DNA of 5,752 nucleotides, taken from the NCBI GenBank assembly GCA_013698495.1, contig JACCUV010000143.1, forward strand, positions 1 through 5,752. The letters run 5' to 3'. Below, piece by piece: positions 1 through 5,003 of this stretch. The stretch comes from Chloroflexia bacterium (GTDB lineage Bacteria; Chloroflexota; Chloroflexia; Thermomicrobiales; UBA6265). Numbering within the stretch: the stretch's first letter is position 1; each line of letters opens with the position of its first letter. The notes below the pieces were generated by a model that saw only the letters and a program-made list of their open reading frames with translations, was not told the origin of the DNA and did not search any database. The translations under genes and the position numbers were made by a program.

Positions 1-234
1 TGGCTCCGCGCCGCGCACGGCCAGTTTCGAACCAGTGTCTCGAAGCTGAACGACGACGACCTTGCTGAAATCCGCCAAGCGGCCTGGGGTGACTCGATCG
101 AGACCCGCCGGCTCGTCGAACTCATGATCCAGCATCCCCTGTACCACATCGGCGAGGTTAACCACATTCGCGCACTGCTTCAGGGCAACGATGATTGGGA
201 CCATCAGGACATGGACCGCGAAGAGCCGTCGTAG
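1..234 (+). CDS. DinB-like family protein, 3' end only
   Basis: Frame 1 is open from the first base to a TAG at 232-234, giving the last 77 residues of a protein whose start lies outside the window. The segment HPLYHIGEVNHIRALL (residues 45-60 of the visible part) is typical of the last helix of the DinB/YfiT four-helix-bundle superfamily. In that superfamily His residues in such a helix help to hold a metal ion; here H45 and H49 are the best ligand candidates and H55 is a third nearby. Family members are cytoplasmic, and many act as metal-dependent thiol transferases or have no known function. The preceding visible helix is rich in Asp and Arg. The gene converges on the higA relic and ends 67 bases before that reading frame. 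The substrate cannot be inferred from this fragment, and the remaining metal ligands would lie upstream. The family call rests on the C-terminal motif alone. Confidence 0.7.
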   Translation, partial: WLRAAHGQFRTSVSKLNDDDLAEIRQAAWGDSIETRRLVELMIQHPLYHIGEVNHIRALLQGNDDWDHQDMDREEPS

Positions 235-266
235 ATTCGGACTACTGGAACGCGCCAACGAATCCG

Positions 267-278
267 GCCCGGCCGGGC
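267..278. repeat. 12-bp perfect GC palindrome between convergent genes
   Basis: GCCCGGCCGGGC is a perfect palindrome in the 67-bp gap between the DinB-like gene and the higA frame. As RNA it could form only a short 4-bp stem with a 4-base loop, and no T-tract follows on either strand. It could weakly assist termination in both directions, but it may equally be chance in GC-rich DNA. No other signal is seen in this gap apart from a 6-bp inverted repeat (234-239 with 259-264). Confidence 0.3.
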
Positions 279-301
279 AACTCCTGTGTTCGCCCCCGAG
301 G

Positions 302-592
302 TCAGGCGGCAACCCTGGGTCGAACTACCCGCTCGATCTCCGCGCCATGCTCCTGGATGGCGAGGCGAAGCTCCTAGTTCTTCTGGAGATTCATCCAAAG
401 TTCGGGTGTTGTTGCGATCCAGCGGGCGAGCCGCAATGCTCTATCAGCCGAAATGGTCCGCCGTCCGCGAATGATCTCGGCAAGCCGAATCGCCGGAATG
501 CCAGGCGCCTTGGCAAGCTCGGACGCCGACATATTCAGTTCCTCAAGCTCGCTGGAAATATGCTCGCCAGGAAGAATGGCCGGACCTGTCAC
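302..592 (-). pseudogene. higA: HigA-family antitoxin (XRE-type HTH), interrupted by an in-frame TAG
   Basis: The protein resembles HigA antitoxins of HigBA toxin-antitoxin modules, which bind DNA and neutralise the HigB mRNA-cleaving toxin. It opens with the family's PGEHI segment (residues 8-12). A helix-turn-helix follows at about residues 22-57, with ASELAKAPGIP, an RLAEIIRGRR turn and ISADRALRLARW. The WMNLQ stretch (66-70) is also typical. After NLQKN the frame meets TAG at 374-376, where the family normally has Tyr (NLQ..Y-[D/E]-L). Translation past the TAG continues in frame with ELRLAIQEHGAEIERVVRPR and ends at TGA (302-304). The read-through product would be about 96 residues, the normal family length, against 72 residues with the stop. 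A GTG start at 590-592 fits best: it lies just before the conserved part and has a weak purine-rich AGAGAAA upstream. There is no higB toxin frame in the 61-nt gap to the SDR gene, where higB would normally sit. The gene may be a recently inactivated orphan or a C-terminally shortened antitoxin, or the TAG may be a sequencing error. Confidence 0.8.
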
Positions 593-653
593 GGACGTTT
601 CTCTATTGGAGGGGACCGCGACGCCACATGCCCGCAGTCGAACGATTTCGATT

Positions 654-1409
654 CTATCGCACGTAGCTTGCGCCGTTGAGGTCGATCGTGGCGCCAGTGG
701 TGTGTCGAGCCAGCCCCGACGCCAGGAACGCGATCGTGTTGGCGACATCCTGGGGTTGGGCGACTTCCCCCAAGCCGGTATCGGCAGCGGCGGCCTCCAC
801 CCCGAACTTGTCCCGAAACGCAGCATTGAACGCGGTGTCGACATACCCCGGCGCGATCGCGAACGCGGTCACACCCTGGCGACCGTAGTGGCGCGCAATC
901 GTCTTCGTCATCGCCACGATCCCGGCCTTGGCCGCGGCGTAGTGCCAATAGTCCGGATCCTCGCCGTGGAATGCCGCGCGACTCGCGATGTTGATAATGA
1001 TCCCGCCACCAGTTTGCGCGGCGAACGCCTGGACCGCGCCCCGGCACAGCACCGCCGGCGAGATCAGGTTTACGGCCACCGAGCGATCCCAGACCTCAAG
1101 CCACTGTTCGAGCGGATCGTCGAGCGAGGCCGATGGGTAGATGCCCGCCATGTTCACGAGGACATCGATCCTGCCGTGAATCGCCAGCGCGCGATCCCAC
1201 AAGTCCTCGGTCGCGGCGGGGTCGCTGAGATCGGATGTGACCGAATCGGCTGCCTCCCCCAATGCCGCGGCGATCGCTGCCAATGCCTGCTCGTCAATGT
1301 CGTGTAGCACCACCTGGCCGCCAGCCCGGACCAACGTACGCGCTGTCGCGGAGCCGATTTCGCCGCCGGCGCCGGTGATGAGTACGACTTTGCCCGTGAG
1401 GTCGATCAT
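654..1409 (-). CDS. Short-chain dehydrogenase/reductase (classical SDR)
   Basis: This is a 251-residue classical SDR, the usual length, expected to be a cytoplasmic NAD(P)-dependent oxidoreductase. The Rossmann dinucleotide motif TGAGGEIG is at residues 12-19. Asp37, at the end of the second beta strand (VVLHDID), suggests a preference for NAD over NADP. Asp60 is in the adenine-contact position, and NMAG at 86-89 matches the structural NNAG motif. The catalytic set is complete: Asn114, Ser143 (NIAS) and Tyr157-x3-Lys161 (YAAAK). The APGYV segment (186-190) and the TTGATIDLNGA C-terminus are also typical. The ATG start directly precedes the first beta strand and has an AGGGAA ribosome site (1414-1419) five nucleotides away. 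The substrate cannot be read from sequence; SDRs of this type commonly act on sugars, polyols or 3-oxoacyl compounds. The gene is divergent from the beta-lactamase-fold gene and lies 61 nt upstream of the higA relic on the same strand, so the two could share a transcript. Confidence 0.93.
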   Translation of the reverse strand: MIDLTGKVVLITGAGGEIGSATARTLVRAGGQVVLHDIDEQALAAIAAALGEAADSVTSDLSDPAATEDLWDRALAIHGRIDVLVNMAGIYPSASLDDPLEQWLEVWDRSVAVNLISPAVLCRGAVQAFAAQTGGGIIINIASRAAFHGEDPDYWHYAAAKAGIVAMTKTIARHYGRQGVTAFAIAPGYVDTAFNAAFRDKFGVEAAAADTGLGEVAQPQDVANTIAFLASGLARHTTGATIDLNGASYVR

Positions 1410-1484
1410 TGGATTCCCTGCTTCGTGTACCGCGCATGCCGATCGATGTGGGACGGGTGGATATGACGTCGGGACGCAGGGCCA

Positions 1485-1513
1485 ACGACAGCGATGACCC
1501 CGTCTCGTACAAT
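1485..1513 (+). promoter_or_regulatory. Putative sigma70-type promoter for the beta-lactamase-fold gene
   Basis: The -35-like hexamer is ACGACA (1485-1490, 4 of 6 matches to TTGACA). A 17-nt spacer follows, then the -10 hexamer TACAAT (1508-1513, 5 of 6 matches to TATAAT). It lies within the 172-bp region between two divergent genes and would start transcription near 1520, leaving a leader of about 60 nt before the ATG at 1582. No equally good promoter was found by eye for the SDR gene on the other strand. The consensus used is that of well-studied bacteria, so the match may not apply to this organism. Confidence 0.4.
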
Positions 1514-1568
1514 CCGAAGTGGGACCTTTCTCGACATCGTCGTTTCACGCCCTGTGACCTACCGTACC

Positions 1569-1574
1569 GGGAGG
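1569..1574 (+). promoter_or_regulatory. Ribosome binding site GGGAGG
   Basis: GGGAGG lies seven nucleotides before the ATG at 1582. It is the strongest Shine-Dalgarno sequence seen in the window and fixes the start of the beta-lactamase-fold gene. The bases between it and the start codon (ATAACCG) recur exactly in front of the arylsulfotransferase start at 5004. Confidence 0.75.
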
Positions 1575-1581
1575 ATAACCG

Positions 1582-2850
1582 ATGGCCAACCGATCTGCTG
1601 ACCTGTTCTCGACCTTGCCTGTTTCCCGGCGCGCGATTGTGGTGGCGGGCGCCGCTGTCGCCGGCGGCGCCATGGCGCCGGTGATTCTGGCGCGGCGCGG
1701 ATTCACCCAGGATGCGACCCCCGTGGCCGGTTCGTCGCCTGACGAGATTGTCGCCATTGCGCGAAGGGTGATGGACGATTTCTCCCTCCGCGCGACCATC
1801 CTGCACGTCGCCATCGACGGCGAGGAAATCGTCACCGAGGCGATTGGCGAATCGATGACCGGCGTACCGGCCACCAGCGACATGCGCTTCCGGAACGGGG
1901 CGGTCGCGATTTCCCTGATCTCCACGCTGATGTTGACGCTGGTGGACGATGGCGTGATCGGACTCGACGATCCGATCGGAGCCTTGCTGCCCGACCTGCC
2001 AGAATCGGACGCGGCTACGTTCCGGATGCTGGCGAACATGACCGCCGGCTACCGCGACCACGTGCAGAATCCCGACTTCCTGGACGCCATCCAGGACAAC
2101 CCGTTCCGGGCGTTCACTCCGGAGGACCTGATCGGCTACAGCCTGGCCCAGCCGCGCCTCTTCGAGCCGGGCGCCAACTGGGAGTATTCGCATTCGAACT
2201 ACGTCATTCTTGGGCTGGCGCTGGAGGCGGCCACCGGGCAATCCGTGGAACAGTCGATGCAGGAACAAGTGCTGGATCCACTCGGATTGACGGCGACGGT
2301 CAACAACGCCACCGGGCAGATTCCAGAGCCGGCATTGCACGCTTTCTCGTCGGAACGCCGACAGTGGCTGGGCATCGACCCGGGGATGCGCTTTTACGAG
2401 GAGTCCACTTTCTGGAACCCGTCGTGGACGATCACGCGAGGCGCGGTCCAAACCACGAATATCCGCGATTTCGCCGCATCGATGGTTGCCGTGGGCGAGG
2501 GCTCCCTGCTCAGCCCCGAATCGAAGGCGGCGCAAATCGATCGTGGCTTGCTGGAATTCGGCGCGCCGCTGGAAGGGTGTGTTACCTGCCACACGCTGGG
2601 CGAGCGCTATGTGTACGGGCTGGGCGTCGTGCTCCAAGGACCGTGGATCATCCAGAATCCACTCTTTAGCGGTGAAAGCGGGGTGTCGGGATACCTGCCC
2701 TCGCACAAGCTGGCGATCGCAGTCGCGAACACGTATGGCGAGGAGAGTTTCGACATGACCACTGGCGCCTACCACAACGCCAGCATCCCGCTCTTCGAGG
2801 CGATAGCGGCGTACCTGGCGCCGGATGCGGCGACACCGGAGGCGGAATGA
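1582..2850 (+). CDS. Tat-exported beta-lactamase-fold protein lacking the catalytic Ser and Lys (probable pseudoenzyme)
   Basis: The 422-residue protein has the class C beta-lactamase / DD-peptidase (serine hydrolase) fold. A twin-arginine signal is visible: SRRAIVV (15-21), then an Ala/Gly-rich hydrophobic stretch to about residue 37. A TQDATPVAGSSP linker follows, so the protein should act outside the membrane. Family landmarks are clear: MRFRNG (101-106), LVDDGVIGLDDPI (120-132), the RMLANMTAGY segment (148-157), PGANWEYSHSNYVILG (196-211), and a C-terminal GYLPSHKLAIAV strand. However, all three active-site motifs are altered. The SxxK motif reads A107-V-A-I110, so the nucleophilic Ser and general-base Lys are both gone. 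The YxN motif reads Y202-S-H204. The H/K-x-G motif reads E365-S-G367. Hydrolysis by the normal mechanism is therefore unlikely, and a binding role is more plausible. A CVTCH (CXXCH) sequence occurs at 333-337. The coding frame is intact and the ribosome site is strong, so this does not look like a decaying gene. It ends three bases from the convergent GH32-like gene. Confidence 0.88.
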   Translation: MANRSADLFSTLPVSRRAIVVAGAAVAGGAMAPVILARRGFTQDATPVAGSSPDEIVAIARRVMDDFSLRATILHVAIDGEEIVTEAIGESMTGVPATSDMRFRNGAVAISLISTLMLTLVDDGVIGLDDPIGALLPDLPESDAATFRMLANMTAGYRDHVQNPDFLDAIQDNPFRAFTPEDLIGYSLAQPRLFEPGANWEYSHSNYVILGLALEAATGQSVEQSMQEQVLDPLGLTATVNNATGQIPEPALHAFSSERRQWLGIDPGMRFYEESTFWNPSWTITRGAVQTTNIRDFAASMVAVGEGSLLSPESKAAQIDRGLLEFGAPLEGCVTCHTLGERYVYGLGVVLQGPWIIQNPLFSGESGVSGYLPSHKLAIAVANTYGEESFDMTTGAYHNASIPLFEAIAAYLAPDAATPEAE

Positions 2851-2853
2851 AGG

Positions 2854-4341
2854 CTAACTGTGCCGGGGCCGGCTGAGGGGCGTCACAACCGGCTCGATGA
2901 GCGAAACCGTGCCGGATTCGACCCAGATTCCGATTTGGCCGACCGTGCGTTCGGCGCTCAGTTCGGCGATCAGGACCTCGCCGTCGAATGAAACTTCGAT
3001 GTACGGACCATTCACAATCATTTGCACGGGGAGCAGCGTCCCCGGCGCGAATGGCCGCCGCAGCCTCCCCGACTGGATTTCGCGCCAGGCATGGGTGGGC
3101 CGGTTGGTCCACGGTTCGGTCGCGCCCAGCCACTTCTGGAGCGAGACGCGATCCGATCCCTCTTCTATCTCCAGAAAGTACCCGCCGCCGGTCTCCCCCT
3201 CGATCCGAAAGCCAATCCCGCCGACCGGAGCATCGAGCGTCAGCGTGGCGATGAGGCGGAAGTCCTCATAATCGTCGGAGTTGGCCAGGAAGTCGAGCTC
3301 ACCGACCGCTGTTTCCAACCGCCAGTTGGCGACTGCCGCATCGCGAAAGAGCGACCTTGCCGACGAGGTCAGCGGTTCCGGGTCACCAGTAGCCAGCGCA
3401 CTCCAGCCATCGAAGCTTGTGCAGGCAAGCGTGCCATCGGTCCGCTGTTTCAGGGCCAGGGGCGCGACCACGTACTTGCCGTGCGGATTGCCGGCGTTGT
3501 TCCAGTCGGCCTCGCCCGTCGACGGCGTGTGCCAGCACATGTAGATGTCCTGATCCTTCCACCTCGCGATTCGACCCGCGTAGTGACCCTTCGGGGCCAG
3601 AATTCCACCGTCACGTGGCTGGCGCCAAGCACCGGCAGGCGCCTCCGCCATCCAGTAGCGCTGGCTCCGCTCCTCCATGATCCCGGCGCTGAGATACCAG
3701 TGGCCAGCGATCGTGAACACCTGCGGGCATTCCAGATCCCAGAACCGCCCCGGCGCGAACAATGGCGGCTGAACTTCCCAGGTCTCGAAATCGGTGGACG
3801 TGAACAGGCCAACGCAACCGCGCCGCAGCATCGGTCCACGGTTTTCACGGGCGTTGACCGCCGCACGCCAAACACCGTCGATCAGAATTGGTTTCGGATC
3901 GCGCCAGGAAACCATGTTCGTGATTGCTGGGTCGGTCTCGTACCAGCGCGGATCGGGTTGGGCGACCGGGTTCTTCGTGTCTTTGGTCCAGGCAATGAGG
4001 TCCGGCGAGGTCGCGTGGCCCGTGCGTTGGACCATGCCGTTCTCCACGCGGGCGAGCGCCGTGTAGAGCATGTGGAACTGGCCGTCATGTTCGGAAACGC
4101 TCATCGTCCAGATCATGTCGTCGTCGCAATCGCCGGAATCGCCCGTGCGGAGAGCATCTGGCAATTGCTTCCAGGTGAGTCCATCGGTGCTGACGGCGTG
4201 CTGTACGACGTCGTGATTGGGGAGGGTGAGGTGGAAGAGGTGCAGCTCGTCTCCGTGCGGGAAGATTTCGATGTCACCGACTTCCGAGAGTCCAAATCCG
4301 CGCGGTGTGTACACGTTTCCCCACTCTCGCGATGGCGACAC
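2854..4341 (-). CDS. GH32-like five-bladed beta-propeller glycosidase with C-terminal beta-sandwich
   Basis: This is a glycosidase related to GH32 (beta-fructosidase-type, clan GH-J). Numbering here uses the GTG at 4341 (495 residues). The three acidic sites of the family can be matched. The nucleophile is probably Asp23 in SEVGDIEIF, in the place of the classical NDPNG. The RDP motif is R147-D148-P149 (SWRDPKP), where the Asp stabilises the transition state. The acid/base is Glu204 in WDLECPQVF (EC motif). HAVSTDGLTW and DDDMIWTM are further blade motifs. About residues 337-485 form a second domain rich in beta strands with a YIEVSFDGEVLI segment, like the beta-sandwich or LamG-like domain that ends many GH32 proteins. 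There is no signal peptide, so the protein is probably cytoplasmic. The sugar substrate is unknown. No ATG is available near the N-terminus: the frame opens further to a TTG at 4446, but that extension is antisense to the cupredoxin fragment. GTG 4341 keeps the family-like EWGNVYTPRGFG segment but has no clear ribosome site; GTG 4314 has purine-rich GAGAGTGGGGA before it. The true 5' end may be lost. Confidence 0.82.
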   Translation of the reverse strand: MSPSREWGNVYTPRGFGLSEVGDIEIFPHGDELHLFHLTLPNHDVVQHAVSTDGLTWKQLPDALRTGDSGDCDDDMIWTMSVSEHDGQFHMLYTALARVENGMVQRTGHATSPDLIAWTKDTKNPVAQPDPRWYETDPAITNMVSWRDPKPILIDGVWRAAVNARENRGPMLRRGCVGLFTSTDFETWEVQPPLFAPGRFWDLECPQVFTIAGHWYLSAGIMEERSQRYWMAEAPAGAWRQPRDGGILAPKGHYAGRIARWKDQDIYMCWHTPSTGEADWNNAGNPHGKYVVAPLALKQRTDGTLACTSFDGWSALATGDPEPLTSSARSLFRDAAVANWRLETAVGELDFLANSDDYEDFRLIATLTLDAPVGGIGFRIEGETGGGYFLEIEEGSDRVSLQKWLGATEPWTNRPTHAWREIQSGRLRRPFAPGTLLPVQMIVNGPYIEVSFDGEVLIAELSAERTVGQIGIWVESGTVSLIEPVVTPLSRPRHS

Positions 4342-4393
4342 CCGATGGTTGCGCTGTATTGGGACAGGATACGGGGAAACCGCGCCAATCGGA

Positions 4394-4819
4394 ATGGACC
4401 GTCTCCAACGCCGCGATTTCGAGCTCGACGGGCACAACCGGATCAACGGCGAGGAGATGGAGATGTCGCGGATCGATCACGTGATCGCCGCCGGGTCGCA
4501 GGAGGTGTGGAACGTGCGGAGTTCGAATCAGCCGCACACCTTTCACATTCACGGGGCGACGTTTCACGTGCTGGAGGTCGAGGGCGAGGAACCGCCGAAC
4601 TATTTGCGGGGTCCCAAGGACACTGTGTTCGTTGGTGACGACCACTCCGTCAAACTGGCGGTCCAGTTCGATACACACACCGATCCCGAGACTCCGTATA
4701 TGTATCACTGCCACATCCTGCGGCATGAGGACAACGGGATGATGGGGCAGTTCGTGGTCGTCGAACCCGGAACCGAGGAGACCGTGTCGACGACGCTCGA
4801 TCGCGACTCGGGTCACTAA
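4394..4819 (+). pseudogene. Multicopper oxidase, C-terminal cupredoxin domain only (5'-truncated)
   Basis: The 141 residues from ATG 4394 match the third domain of CueO/laccase-like multicopper oxidases and nothing before it. The domain opens with FELDGHNRINGEEMEMSRID. The first copper motif is QPHTFHIHG (His48, His51, His53). The second is HCHILRHEDNGMM (His105, Cys106, His107, His111, Met116). His48, Cys106, His111 and Met116 make a complete type 1 (blue) copper site. His51, His53, His105 and His107 supply only half of the type 2/type 3 trinuclear cluster; the other half comes from domain 1, which is absent. Upstream of about 4390 the same frame only mirrors the GH32-like gene. No signal peptide is present, although such oxidases are normally exported, and no good ribosome site precedes the ATG. 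The likeliest reading is a remnant left by a deletion or insertion that joined it head-to-head with the GH32-like gene. A lone blue-copper domain that assembles with a partner is possible but less likely. A hairpin follows the TAA. Confidence 0.8.
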
Positions 4820-4824
4820 TCCGC

Positions 4825-4845
4825 GGGCACGTTCCGACGTGGCCC
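4825..4845 (+). terminator. Hairpin after the multicopper oxidase remnant, possible terminator
   Basis: Starting six bases after the TAA, GGGCACGT (4825-4832) pairs with ACGTGGCCC (4837-4845) as two 4-bp stems separated by one bulged G. The loop is TCCG, a UNCG-type tetraloop sequence, although it is closed by a U-A pair rather than the stabilising C-G. No T-tract follows, so it would not be a classical intrinsic terminator; many GC-rich bacteria use such hairpins or Rho. It may be left over from the original multicopper oxidase gene. Confidence 0.4.
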
Positions 4846-4875
4846 GATCGTGCGCATGCCCCGGTCACAATCGGC

Positions 4876-4903
4876 AAGACATGGCGCCCGCATTTGCTAC
4901 CAT
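4876..4903 (+). promoter_or_regulatory. Weak putative promoter of the arylsulfotransferase gene
   Basis: The candidate -10 is TACCAT (4898-4903), preceded by TGC to form an extended -10 pattern (TGnTAnnnT). AAGACA at 4876-4881 (4 of 6 matches to TTGACA) lies 16 nt upstream as a -35. Transcription would begin near 4910, just before the 9-bp inverted repeat at 4915. The match is modest and judged by eye. Confidence 0.28.
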
Positions 4904-4914
4904 GATTGCATCCA

Positions 4915-4952
4915 GCGACCGGGTGGGAGCCTGATTCTCGATTCCCGGTCGC
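4915..4952 (+). repeat. 9-bp perfect inverted repeat in the leader of the arylsulfotransferase gene
   Basis: The left arm GCGACCGGG (4915-4923) and the right arm CCCGGTCGC (4944-4952) are exact reverse complements separated by 20 bases. In RNA this gives a GC-rich nine-base-pair stem beginning about where transcription from the putative promoter would start and ending 51 nt before the ATG at 5004. It could be a regulator binding site or a leader hairpin. The spacer contains GATTC twice and a short GAG/CTC pairing. A repeat of this size can also arise by chance in GC-rich sequence. The rest of the 4820-5003 intergenic region shows nothing else clear. Confidence 0.5.
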
Positions 4953-4987
4953 GTTGTCGTGATCCGACCCGCTCACGGCGGGCGCAT

Positions 4988-4994
4988 GGAAAGG
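4988..4994 (+). promoter_or_regulatory. Ribosome binding site GGAAAGG
   Basis: GGAAAGG ends nine nucleotides before ATG 5004 and supports that start over the in-frame ATG three codons later (5013). The seven bases just before the ATG (ATAACCG) equal those before the ATG at 1582. Confidence 0.5.
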
Positions 4995-5003
4995 CAATAA
5001 CCG

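Noticed and set aside
593..653. Possible remnant of a HigB toxin between the SDR stop and higA
   Set aside because: The 61 nt translate to nothing resembling the HigB C-terminus in any - strand frame, so no toxin remnant can be claimed.
191..679. + strand frame of 162 codons
   Set aside because: It overlaps the end of the DinB-like gene in another frame and is antisense to the HigA-like frame, which has clear family similarity. No motif is recognisable in its product.
453..1307. Long + strand frame of 284 codons
   Set aside because: It lies antisense to the SDR gene and higA. The SDR product has complete catalytic motifs, whereas this frame gives an Arg-rich sequence without any recognisable motif, as expected for a shadow in GC-rich DNA.
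1410..1470. Promoter for the SDR gene on the - strand
   Set aside because: Only poor matches (for example TTGGCC with a TATCCA-like element) are present, so no site is claimed although one is expected in this divergent region.
1294..2775. Long - strand frame of 493 codons opposite the beta-lactamase-fold gene
   Set aside because: The product is low-complexity, rich in Arg/His/Gly and matches nothing known. The + strand protein has fold landmarks, a Tat signal and a strong ribosome site.
4342..4446. N-terminal extension of the GH32-like gene to the TTG at 4446
   Set aside because: The extra 35 residues are mostly antisense of the cupredoxin remnant, are basic and low-complexity, and begin with a rare start codon without a ribosome site.
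3022..4638. Long + strand frame of 538 codons opposite the GH32-like gene
   Set aside because: It has no family motifs and overlaps both the GH32-like gene and the oxidase remnant in a different frame. It is a codon-bias shadow.
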